DNA of 64,000 nt, from positions 310,001 through 374,000 of the forward strand of contig NZ_QEWO01000001.1 in NCBI RefSeq assembly GCF_003402235.1, given 5' to 3'. The number at the start of each line of letters is the position of its first letter. Positions within the stretch are counted from its first letter, which is position 1. A program made the position numbers and the translations under genes. Source of the DNA: Parahaliea mediterranea (GTDB lineage Bacteria > Pseudomonadota > Gammaproteobacteria > Pseudomonadales > Halieaceae). The notes beneath the pieces are model-generated. The model did no database searches. It worked only from the letters and a program-made list of their open reading frames with translations, and had not been told where the DNA came from. Of this stretch, positions 55,843 through 63,886 are shown piece by piece.

Positions 55843-58148
55843 GACTTGGCCTCGGGGGCAAACAGCTGCTGCTGGCCGCCGAGCTGGCGCAGTTCCTCGA
55901 TGATTTCTTTCTGCGACAGCACACTGTGGTCGATGATTTCCCGGGCCTGGGCCACGTAATAGCCGAGCTGTTCATCGCTGCGCGCGCCAGAGCGCTCCAT
56001 GGCCTGTTCCATGCGTTCCAGGCCGTCGATCAGGGCCTGGTTGGCCTCGCCAAACTGGGCCACGGCGGCGCGGAAGGCTTCGCCGAGGCTGGCCACATCG
56101 CCAGCACTGCCCGCCACGTCGACTGCCAGCCCGGCCAGTTGGCCCACGCTGCCGTTTAGGTCCGCGCCGATGCTTTCGCCCAGTTCCACCAGGCTGTCGG
56201 CGGAGCGCGACACGGCGGACTGCACCGCATCCAGCTGGCTGGCCGAGGCGGACTCCATGCCATCGAGCAGCACCGCCAGGCGCTCCAGCAGCTGTTCACG
56301 CTCCTTGAGCAACTGGTTATCGCGCTCCACACTGTTGCTGAGTTCTTCGCGCAATCGGGCAATGACCTCCGCCGCGGCTTTGGGGGTTTCCGAGGCAGTT
56401 TCTATCAGGCGGGTCATTGGCGCTTCCAGGCGGTTGCCCAGCGCGGCCATATGCTCGGCTGCCACGGCTTCCAGTGCAGCCAGGCGCTCGCTTGCGGCGT
56501 CGGCGCGCTCGGCCTCGGCATCGCGCAGGGCGCTCAACTGCTCGCCGGCGGCCTTGACCAGGGCCTCAAGCTGTTCCTGCTGGCGCTCCAGCAATTGCTG
56601 CTGGGCGGCCTCGCCCTGTTCCTGCTGCCGCGCCTGGGCACCTTGCAATGCCTGCAGCTGCTCTAGAATGCTGCTGGCGCCCTTCGCTTCGCTCTCGCGC
56701 AGGGCCGCCAGTGCCGCACCGCTTTGCGCCAGCAGCGCCTGCAGGCGCTCGTCCTGCTGCTGCAAGCGCTGGGCCTCGGCGCTGGCGCTGGCTATTTGAT
56801 GATCCTGCAGTATCGCCTCCAGCGCCTGCAGACGCGCGATGCCTGCCTCGGCGCGCCTGGCATCGCCTTCGGCCACGGCGTCCAGGGCGGCGGCGCTCTG
56901 CTCCAGCAACGCGGACATGCGCTCCTGATGCTGGGCCAGCCAGCGCGCTTCTGCCTGCTCGCGCTCGGCAACCAATGCTTCGGTGCGCTCAAACAAGGCT
57001 TCAAAGCGGGCCAGCAGCGTGGCCTGGGCATCGGCCTGGCCGGCCTGTAGGGCGCTGGCCGAGGATGACAGGCTATCGCCAATCTGCTGCGCCAGTGCGG
57101 CGTGCGACGCCAGCTGCTTATCGCCCGCGGCCACCACCTGTGCCTGCACCCGTTCGGTTGCCGCGTTCAGGTGGCCGGCCAGGTACTCCCCCTGCTCCCG
57201 GGCCAGGACAAGCAGCTCGCTGCGGGTGGATTCGCTGTGTGCGGCCAGCGTAGACACTGTGGACTCCAGCGCCGGGCGAATGCCATCGGCGGCGGCGCGC
57301 CCGCTTTCGGTGAGGCTGCTGTGCAATGTGCTGCCCACGTCTTGCGCCAGGCGGCTGAACTCGGCGCTCAGGCCGTCCTGCAGAGTCTTCTGATTCGCCA
57401 GCAGTGAATCCCCCAGTTCACTGCCCATGTGCGACAGGCGATCGACCAGTGCATCCAGGCGCTCCACCACCGCGGGCACCGCGGCGGACTGTGCTTCCAG
57501 CGCCTCGAAGGCCTGCTGGCGACGGCGATCCAGGTGATGGGCAGGAAAGCGGCTGCGGGCAAAATCATCCAGCGCCCGGCTTGCCAGCAAGCGCTCGCGG
57601 CGGCACAGCACCGACAACAGGCCCAGGCAGGCAGACGCGGCAATACCGGCAACCGATGTGCCAAAGGCTACGCCGAGCCCGGCAATGGGCGCGGCCAGGC
57701 CAGCGCGAATGGCCTCCAGTTCAGTGCTGCCCTGCAGGGCGCCCACCGCGCCAGACAGGGTGTCCACCATGCCAAAAAAGGTGCCCAGCAGGCCCAGCAT
57801 CACCAGCAGGCCCACCAGATAGGGCGTGAACAGCGGCCCGGGCAACGCCACCGGGCGCCCCTCGATACGCAGCTGCACCGGCCCGCGCAGCTCGCCGTCC
57901 AGGCGGCCCAGCCACGGTTCAAGTGCGCAAACGTTGTCTGCATCCGCAGCCGGCGCGCCAAGGGCCGCCATCAGGCGGGCGGTGCTGCGGCGAAAGCGCC
58001 ACAACTCGGTGATCCCGGCTGCGTAGGCCGCGCCGATCAACAGGGTCACCGCCAGCGCCAGCGTTGTGGCGCCAACAAACCCGGGCGCCACCCAGGCGAT
58101 AACGGCGGCACCGGCCAGGCCGATAAGGAGGAAAAGCAGTCTATTCAT
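55839..58148 (-). CDS. DUF802 protein: MotA/TolQ/ExbB-like channel with long cytoplasmic tail
   Basis: 769 residues from ATG 58148 (a GTG two codons upstream is possible). Helices at about 3-21 and 25-46, a 60-residue cytoplasmic loop, then the MotA/TolQ/ExbB signature: helix 107-128 with GLLVMLGLLGTFFGMVDTLSG and helix 151-181 with APIAGLGVAFGTSVAGIAAS (Thr and small residues line the ion path). From about 185 to 769 it is almost continuous alpha-helix, rich in Ala, Gln, Glu and Leu, with repeats of the type LxALxxxxAxx and QEQxxAL. This is a tail of about 590 residues. The long tail is unlike MotA, TolQ or ExbB but like ZorA. Gene overlaps show that it is made together with its stator partner. 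Confidence 0.85.
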   Translation of the reverse strand: MNRLLFLLIGLAGAAVIAWVAPGFVGATTLALAVTLLIGAAYAAGITELWRFRRSTARLMAALGAPAADADNVCALEPWLGRLDGELRGPVQLRIEGRPVALPGPLFTPYLVGLLVMLGLLGTFFGMVDTLSGAVGALQGSTELEAIRAGLAAPIAGLGVAFGTSVAGIAASACLGLLSVLCRRERLLASRALDDFARSRFPAHHLDRRRQQAFEALEAQSAAVPAVVERLDALVDRLSHMGSELGDSLLANQKTLQDGLSAEFSRLAQDVGSTLHSSLTESGRAAADGIRPALESTVSTLAAHSESTRSELLVLAREQGEYLAGHLNAATERVQAQVVAAGDKQLASHAALAQQIGDSLSSSASALQAGQADAQATLLARFEALFERTEALVAEREQAEARWLAQHQERMSALLEQSAAALDAVAEGDARRAEAGIARLQALEAILQDHQIASASAEAQRLQQQDERLQALLAQSGAALAALRESEAKGASSILEQLQALQGAQARQQEQGEAAQQQLLERQQEQLEALVKAAGEQLSALRDAEAERADAASERLAALEAVAAEHMAALGNRLEAPMTRLIETASETPKAAAEVIARLREELSNSVERDNQLLKEREQLLERLAVLLDGMESASASQLDAVQSAVSRSADSLVELGESIGADLNGSVGQLAGLAVDVAGSAGDVASLGEAFRAAVAQFGEANQALIDGLERMEQAMERSGARSDEQLGYYVAQAREIIDHSVLSQKEIIEELRQLGGQQQLFAPEAKS

Positions 58149-58150
58149 GG

Positions 58151-58849
58151 TCACTCACGTTCCAGGTGTTCATCCAGGGCCTCCACCAGCCCCAGCACGG
58201 GCAGCAGGCGGGCGTCTATTTCCGCCAGTAACAGCGCCTGTACGTCGGTTTTCAGTTGTTGTTCGGCATCGGCGTTGCCCTGTAGCAGCGCTTCGCGTGC
58301 CGCCGCCTGCATTTTTTCCAGTACGTCCGGAATGTTGCCAAACAGGCGCCGGCTGTGGGCAGACAGGGCATCCATCAGTGTCTGGTCAAGGGTTGCCAGC
58401 TGCATGAGGCTGGGGGAACAGCCGCTGAGGGCGTCGCGACAGCGCTCCTGCAGGCCGCGCGCCCGGGCGTCCATTTCGCGCTGGTGGGCGGTGTAAAACC
58501 GCCGCAGGGCTTCCCCGCCCTTGCTCTCAAGTACGGCCTCTGGCCAGCGTATGCGGGTGGCGCCGCTGCCCGGCGTCAGGCTGCGCATCACCGCGGCCAT
58601 CATGGCGGCGCGCACGCGCAGGAAGTCCTCGCGGGCGCGGGTCGGGTCTTCATCCACCGGCTCAAAGGGCTGGCGCTCCAGCAGCGCCAGCGTGTCCGCC
58701 AGCGTAACCGAGTGCGACAGGTCGATAAGGCTGCCCAGGCGCGGGCCGAACTGGCGTGATTCACCACCACCAGCGGGCCCGCCCAAGGAACTGAGCAGGC
58801 TGATCAGGCGCGTCTGGCTGAAACTGGTGGAGGTCGGCGTTCGGCTCAT
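58151..58849 (-). CDS. DUF3348 protein, first gene of the motor-like operon
   Basis: 232 residues from ATG 58849 (GTG one codon upstream possible; neither has a good Shine-Dalgarno). It is predicted soluble and helical, with FSQTRLISLLSSLG near the N-terminus, LGSLIDLSHSVTLADTLALL (about 39-58, read as LIDLSHSVTLADTL) and a C-terminal acidic helix (LLLAEIDARLLPVLGLVEALDEHLE, about 208-231). This is DUF3348 (PF11828); no activity is known. A consensus promoter lies about 100 nt upstream and a hairpin abuts the start codon. The family co-occurs with DUF802, OmpA-like and DUF2894 genes. Confidence 0.8.
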   Translation of the reverse strand: MSRTPTSTSFSQTRLISLLSSLGGPAGGGESRQFGPRLGSLIDLSHSVTLADTLALLERQPFEPVDEDPTRAREDFLRVRAAMMAAVMRSLTPGSGATRIRWPEAVLESKGGEALRRFYTAHQREMDARARGLQERCRDALSGCSPSLMQLATLDQTLMDALSAHSRRLFGNIPDVLEKMQAAAREALLQGNADAEQQLKTDVQALLLAEIDARLLPVLGLVEALDEHLERE

Positions 58850-58856
58850 CACGTAT

Positions 58857-58879
58857 CGGGCGGGTGAAACACTCGCCCG
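58857..58879 (-). promoter_or_regulatory. Leader hairpin at the DUF3348 start codon
   Basis: A 10-bp stem with one mismatch, CGGGCGGGTG (58857-58866) with CACTCGCCCG (58870-58879), loop of 3 nt, ending 7 nt before the ATG. It occupies the place of the missing Shine-Dalgarno and could control translation of the operon. Confidence 0.45.
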
Positions 58880-58927
58880 GCGCGCACATTATTCGCTAAC
58901 TTATTGATTTAAGTGCGCTTTTTCTGG

Positions 58928-58939
58928 CTTGCAGGCAAG
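58928..58939. promoter_or_regulatory. Palindrome downstream of the motor operon promoter
   Basis: CTTGC-AG-GCAAG is a perfect 5-2-5 inverted repeat about 10-20 nt downstream of the predicted transcription start (near 58948). Its position fits an operator or a short RNA hairpin. No known repressor site is recognised. Confidence 0.3.
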
Positions 58940-58954
58940 AAATACCAAGCCCGC

Positions 58955-58982
58955 ATTATACGTGGGAGCCCGGTGATGGCAA
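58955..58982 (-). promoter_or_regulatory. Strong sigma-70 promoter of the motor-like operon
   Basis: Minus strand: TTGCCA (58982-58977, 5/6), 16-nt spacer, TATAAT (58960-58955, 6/6). It sits between tRNA-Leu(UAA) and the DUF3348 gene, so the operon does not depend on the tRNA promoter. Confidence 0.75.
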
Positions 58983-59014
58983 GGGCGCGCCCACGTGCCA
59001 GCCGGGCCGGCATG

Positions 59015-59103
59015 TGGTGCGACGGGCGGGACTTGAACCCGCAAGGCCTGTTAAAGCCGGGGGAGTTTAAGTCCCCTGTGTTTACCAATTTCACCACCGT
59101 CGC
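59015..59103 (-). tRNA. tRNA-Leu (anticodon UAA)
   Basis: 89 nt with encoded CCA. Read on the minus strand it begins GCGACGG and ends CCGTCGC-ACCA, with the anticodon loop ACTTAAACT between paired GGGG-type arms, a long variable arm, and T-loop GTTCAAGTC. An extended -10 (TGC-TATGAT, 59160-59155) lies upstream. It reads UUA/UUG. Confidence 0.95.
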
Positions 59104-59232
59104 CGGGCAACCATGAGGCAGGTGCTGAACGGCGCCCTGCCCCGAGGGGGCGGCATCATAGCACAGCGCTTGCACCAGCGGGCAAGGCGCGGCGTGCTAC
59201 ACTGCCGCTACCATCATCGAACCCGCCACTGC

Positions 59233-62200
59233 ATGCGTCTGCTCGCTGTCCTGCTGATAGCCCTGCTACTGGGCGCCCTTGTGCTGACCGGCGCCACAGC
59301 GTGGGTGTTGCAGTCGCCCGAGCGCAGCGTGGCCGCGCTAAAGTGGGCCGTGGCAACGTTCAGCGACCTGCGCCTGGAGCTGACAAACGCACGGCTGGCG
59401 CCGGCGGACGATGCGCTTTCTGCCGGGCAGATTCTGCTCTACCAGCAGGACAGCGATGCCCTGCCCCTGCTCAGTGTGCAGAATTTCCAGGCCACATTGA
59501 CCCCGCACCGGCTGCCCCTTGACCGGCTGCAGGATGCCCGCCTCAGCGCCGACAACCTCACCATCTACATTGCCGCCCACGACAGCACCGAAGACCCAAG
59601 CCCGGCCCGCTGGATGAGCTATCTGCGCTGGCTGCCCCGGCGCCTGGACATTGGCTCGGTGCATCTGGTGCGCCAGGGTGAGGACATTCTGGTGTTCCCC
59701 CTGCGCGACCTCAGCGGCGAGCGCGACGGCGCCGGCAGCTACCGCCTGCATGCGGTGGGCGATTTACACGGCGAGCCGCTGGATACCACGGTGTACCTTT
59801 ACGCCCTGCGCAGCCGCAGCGGCTTTCGTGGCATACAGCTGCGTGCCGAGCTGCACGCCACGCGCAGCGCCCGGCTGGCCATTCTGCAAGGCGAGGTGCT
59901 GGGCGGCGTGGAGGATTTCAGCTACGACCTCAGCCTGAATGCCGCTCTGCCGGATATCACCCAGCTGGACGGTATCAGCGCGCAACTGGCGGGCCTGGAG
60001 GATGCTCTGGACGGTAGTGAGGGGGCGGTAGAAGGCGCACTGCAAATACGCGGCAGGCTACAGGGCGACAGCCGGCAGTTTCACCTCAGTGACGCCGAGT
60101 TTGCCCTGCTGAACGCCCCGCGCTACGAATTTATCGCCCGCGGCACCTTTGACTACCGCGGCCCTGGCGACACGCTGTTACAGGCCCGGGCCAGCGGCCA
60201 GATGGAGGAACTGGGCCTGCTGCTGAACTGGTTGGATATCGACCTGTCCAGCCTTGGCAGCGCCAGTGCCGAACTCCAGCTACAGGGCCCGCTCAATGCG
60301 CTGGCGGTACCCGAATTCACCCTGCAAACCCGTCACCAGCGCGGCCTGGAACTCAGCTTGCAAGGCAGCCTGGCCGCCGGCGCCCTCACCGCCTCAAGCT
60401 TGCAGCCCGAGGGCAACGCCATTCAGGTGCGGGCCCGGGGTACTGGCCTGAGCGTGCTCAAGCAGTGGCTGGGGGAGCTACCCTTCGAGCCAGGCCCCTG
60501 GCAACTCGATGCCACCCTTGGCGGCGGCCGCCAGCAGGCCACCTTGCGCGATATTCGCGCCCGACTCGGCGAGGCCGGACAAACCGAGATTATCGCCAGC
60601 GGGACCATTGGCCCGGTGAGCCTCACCCCGCCCTTTGGCGCTGCCTCGGTGCGCGGCATCGATCTGGACCTGACCCTCAAGGCCAGCTCGGCGGCGCAGG
60701 TCAACCAATGGTTTGATCTACAGCTGGACGAAGACCACCAGCTACACGCCACGGCCCACGCTGGCGGCAGTGCCGACAATCTTAAGATCAGCGCGGGCAG
60801 CGCCGAGCTAAACAGCAGCGACCTCAGCGTGCACCTGAGCGAGTTGACCGGCGAGCTGGATGCCCGGTGGCAGCCCAAGGGGTTTGCCGCCGCCCTCAGC
60901 GCCGGCCTCAGCGATACCAGCGCCCTGTCACAGTATGTTGCCTCGCCGGTGCCGGTGCTCGGGGCCGTGAACCTCACCGCCAGGTTGCAGCAGGCCGGCA
61001 CACAGTGGCAGCTCAAAGACCTGCGCGGCGGCATCGACAGCGAACAGCTGGCGCTTGAGGTACAGGGCAGTATCGACCACCTGCCCACCCTGGCCGGCAC
61101 CCGGCTAACACTGGATTTTGCCCGCCTGGATTTGCGCAACCTGCTGCACAACCAGCTGGATGACTTTCGCTACCCGGCGCCCCTGGGCCGCCTGGCTGGC
61201 AATGTGGCAGTACGCCGGCAAGCGGGCCGCTGGAATATACCGGCGTTTACCTTGGCCAGCGACCACGCCGAGGCCCTGCGGATTAATGCCAGCGGCGCCC
61301 TTGGCGACCTGCTCGGGCAACCTGCCGGCGAGGTAAAGGCCGAGCTGGCAGCCAGCCCGGCCCTGCTCAAAGCCTTGAGCGGGCGCAGCATGGCGCCCCT
61401 CAAAGCGACACTGGACCTTGCTGCCAACGCCAATCGCTTTGCCTTCACTACCCGCGGCACACTCGGCGACAGCCCGCTGCAGTTTGCCGGCGAGCTAACG
61501 CACCAGGGTCGTAAGATCACCCACCTGCAGGCGCGTCTCAGCGCCCCCTCGCTGCAACTGGCGGACCTCGGCCTGCAGGCCAGCGGCAAGGCACCGGCAA
61601 CAGCGGCAGCCTCCCCGGGGCTTGATGTTTCACTGGAGGACTTAATTGCCCGCCTGCCGCCCTACCCCCAGCAACTGCAATTGCAGCTGGGCAGGCTGCG
61701 GGGCGAGCGCATTGATGTGCAGGATATCGACCTGGCGCTGGAGGGCAGTGCCGGGCGCTACGTGTTGCAACGCATGAACTTTCGCGGCGACCGTTCGCGG
61801 CTGGAACTTGCCGGCCTGATCGATCTGGCCGCCGCGCCACCGGCGCTGAGCCTCGGTGGCCAGGCCCTGGCGCTGGACATGCGCCAGCTGGTGAAGGATC
61901 TGGGCCTGCAGGCCGATGTGGCCGGGATACTCACCCTGCGCGGTGGGGTGAGCGCCCGCGGCCAGCGCGCCAGCGAATGGCTTGCCAGCCTCGATGGTAA
62001 CCTGTCGATGGCCCTGCAGGACGTGGAGATACAGGGCGCAGCCTACGACCTGCTGGCCACCGACCTGCTGGCCTGGATTTACTCCGGCGCGGCCCTGGAA
62101 ACCTCCACCCATGTGGACTGCAGCATGGCCAGCTTTACCCTGCGCTCCGGGGTTGCCCGCAGTGACAATCTGTTTATTGAATCGCCGCGCATGCTGGCCA

Positions 62201-62469
62201 CCGGCACCGGCACTTTCAACTTGGTGCAGCAAACGCTGGATGTGCGCATCAAGCCGCTGTCCAAAAGCCGGCTGCTGCAAATCCCCTCGGCGGTCACCCT
62301 GAGCGGCAGCCTGCAAAAGCCACGCACCTGGGTTTCGCCCATTGCCGCCACGGCGGATGCCTCTGCCGAGGCACTGATGCTGATCCCCAAACTGACCATC
62401 AAGCTGCTTGGCCTTGGCAAAGACCGCAGCGGCCCGGTGCGCCCTTGCGAGGCGCTGCCCCCGGCCTGA
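59233..62469 (+). CDS. AsmA-family (AsmA/YhdP-like) envelope protein
   Basis: 1078 residues from ATG 59233; in-frame upstream codons run through the tRNA region and are not used. An N-terminal membrane anchor (about 3-23, LLAVLLIALLLGALVLTG) is followed by a long beta-rich periplasmic body of repeating segments, and a C-terminal AsmA_2-type domain (about 900-1060; LDGNLSMALQDVEIQGAAYDLL read as LSMALQDVEIQG; SFTL-SGVARSDNLF; LSGSLQKP). These proteins are tube-like lipid-transfer bridges in which loss affects outer-membrane phospholipid balance. The exact paralogue (AsmA, TamB-like, YhdP, YicH) is not settled by this sequence. A weak extended -10 (TGC-TACACT) lies just upstream. Confidence 0.82.
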   Translation: MRLLAVLLIALLLGALVLTGATAWVLQSPERSVAALKWAVATFSDLRLELTNARLAPADDALSAGQILLYQQDSDALPLLSVQNFQATLTPHRLPLDRLQDARLSADNLTIYIAAHDSTEDPSPARWMSYLRWLPRRLDIGSVHLVRQGEDILVFPLRDLSGERDGAGSYRLHAVGDLHGEPLDTTVYLYALRSRSGFRGIQLRAELHATRSARLAILQGEVLGGVEDFSYDLSLNAALPDITQLDGISAQLAGLEDALDGSEGAVEGALQIRGRLQGDSRQFHLSDAEFALLNAPRYEFIARGTFDYRGPGDTLLQARASGQMEELGLLLNWLDIDLSSLGSASAELQLQGPLNALAVPEFTLQTRHQRGLELSLQGSLAAGALTASSLQPEGNAIQVRARGTGLSVLKQWLGELPFEPGPWQLDATLGGGRQQATLRDIRARLGEAGQTEIIASGTIGPVSLTPPFGAASVRGIDLDLTLKASSAAQVNQWFDLQLDEDHQLHATAHAGGSADNLKISAGSAELNSSDLSVHLSELTGELDARWQPKGFAAALSAGLSDTSALSQYVASPVPVLGAVNLTARLQQAGTQWQLKDLRGGIDSEQLALEVQGSIDHLPTLAGTRLTLDFARLDLRNLLHNQLDDFRYPAPLGRLAGNVAVRRQAGRWNIPAFTLASDHAEALRINASGALGDLLGQPAGEVKAELAASPALLKALSGRSMAPLKATLDLAANANRFAFTTRGTLGDSPLQFAGELTHQGRKITHLQARLSAPSLQLADLGLQASGKAPATAAASPGLDVSLEDLIARLPPYPQQLQLQLGRLRGERIDVQDIDLALEGSAGRYVLQRMNFRGDRSRLELAGLIDLAAAPPALSLGGQALALDMRQLVKDLGLQADVAGILTLRGGVSARGQRASEWLASLDGNLSMALQDVEIQGAAYDLLATDLLAWIYSGAALETSTHVDCSMASFTLRSGVARSDNLFIESPRMLATGTGTFNLVQQTLDVRIKPLSKSRLLQIPSAVTLSGSLQKPRTWVSPIAATADASAEALMLIPKLTIKLLGLGKDRSGPVRPCEALPPA

Positions 62470-62525
62470 GGCAGCGTGGTACACTCCCGCCGCTTATAAC
62501 AATCCTGCACACGGAACTATCCTCT

Positions 62526-63878
62526 ATGGCATCTTCACGGGGCGAATTCAGCTCGCGTTTTGGCTTTATCATGGCGGCCGCGGGCAGCGCCGTTGGCCTT
62601 GGCAATATCTGGGGCTTTCCTACCCAGGCCGCCAGCAACGGCGGCGCCGCCTTCCTGCTGGTGTACCTGGTGCTAGCCTTCTCCCTGGCCTACCCGGCGC
62701 TGATGGCCGAGCTGATCATCGGCCGCCACGCCCACGCCAACGCGGTGAACGCCCTGCGCCAGATTGCCCCCGGCCCCCTCAGCCGCCGCATCGGTGTCAG
62801 CACCGGGGTTATCGGCTTTGTTGTGGCCAGCCTGATTCTCAGTTTTTACGCCATTGTGGCGGGCTGGATGATGGCGCACTGCCTGGGCGGTGTGCTCGAC
62901 CTGCTCGGCTTTGACAGCGCCGCGCGCTGGCTGACCGAGTTCAGCTTTACCCGCAATGTGCTGTTCATGCTGCTGTTCATGGGGCTCACCATCGGCATTA
63001 TTTCCGAGGGGGTCCAGGGGGGTATCGAACGCTGGTCCAGCCGCCTGATGCCGCTGCTGCTGGTGACCCTGGTGGTGCTTGCCCTGTACGTGTTCACACT
63101 CGATGGCGCCAGCGATGGCCTGCGGGTCTACCTGCTACCGGACTTTGAGCGCGCCCTGTCTCCCCAGTTGATCATCAGCGCCCTGGGAGCCGCGTTTTTC
63201 TCCCTGAGCCTGGGTGTGGGCACCATGCTGATCTATGGGTCCTACGTGTCCGATCGCGAGAACCTGCCGAGCCTGGGTGGCATGGTGACGCTGGTGGATA
63301 TTTCCATCGCCGTGCTGGCGGGCTTTCTGGTGCTGCCGGCCATGTACGTGGCGCTGCATAACGGGGTGGAGATTTTCAATGCCAGCGGCGCGCTGATCTC
63401 CGAGGACACCCTCATCTTTACCGTGCTGCCGGCCCTGTTCGACACCATGGGGCTGGCCGGCACGGTGGTATCGCTCACGTTTTTCTTCCTGATGAGCATC
63501 GCCGCCCTGACCTCCTCCATCTCCATGCTGGAGGTGCCGGTGGCCTATACCATCGAAGAACACGGCGTAAGCCGCAAGAAGGCGGTGGTGCTGATTGGCG
63601 CAGCCATCGCCGTGGTCAGTACGCTGATTCTGCTGAATTTTGGCGAGCTGTTCGGCTTTGTGGTGGCACTGACCACCCGCTACGCCCAACCGCTGCTGGG
63701 CTTTATGTTCTGCATTTACGCCGGCTGGCTGTGGCACCGCGACAGCCTGCTGCAGGAGTTGCGCAAGGGCAACCCGACAGCCGAGCACAGCCTGTTCTGG
63801 AAGATCTGGCCCGGCTATGTGCGCGTGGTGTGCCCGCTGATTATCCTCGCCATCTTCGCCCAGTCCCTGCTGGGCTGA
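62526..63878 (+). CDS. Sodium-dependent transporter, NSS (SNF) family
   Basis: 450 residues from ATG 62526, with about 11-12 helices, the LeuT-fold length of bacterial NSS proteins. Helix 1 reads GSAVGLGNIWGFPTQAASNGG, here as LGNIWGFP; the usual bacterial NSS motif is GNVWRFPY, so the extracellular-gate Arg is Gly here. Helix 6-8 segments (SLSLGVGTMLIYGSYV; LTSSISMLEVP) include Na+-site Ser/Thr residues. It probably imports an amino acid or amine with Na+. It starts 56 nt after the AsmA gene and may share its transcript. Confidence 0.88.
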   Translation: MASSRGEFSSRFGFIMAAAGSAVGLGNIWGFPTQAASNGGAAFLLVYLVLAFSLAYPALMAELIIGRHAHANAVNALRQIAPGPLSRRIGVSTGVIGFVVASLILSFYAIVAGWMMAHCLGGVLDLLGFDSAARWLTEFSFTRNVLFMLLFMGLTIGIISEGVQGGIERWSSRLMPLLLVTLVVLALYVFTLDGASDGLRVYLLPDFERALSPQLIISALGAAFFSLSLGVGTMLIYGSYVSDRENLPSLGGMVTLVDISIAVLAGFLVLPAMYVALHNGVEIFNASGALISEDTLIFTVLPALFDTMGLAGTVVSLTFFFLMSIAALTSSISMLEVPVAYTIEEHGVSRKKAVVLIGAAIAVVSTLILLNFGELFGFVVALTTRYAQPLLGFMFCIYAGWLWHRDSLLQELRKGNPTAEHSLFWKIWPGYVRVVCPLIILAIFAQSLLG

Positions 63879-63886
63879 GGCGGGGC

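Noticed and set aside
51496-58849. A complete Zorya defence system
   Set aside because: Only ZorA/ZorB-like membrane parts are seen; no ZorC, ZorD helicase-nuclease or ZorE is encoded nearby, so the Zorya label is not justified.
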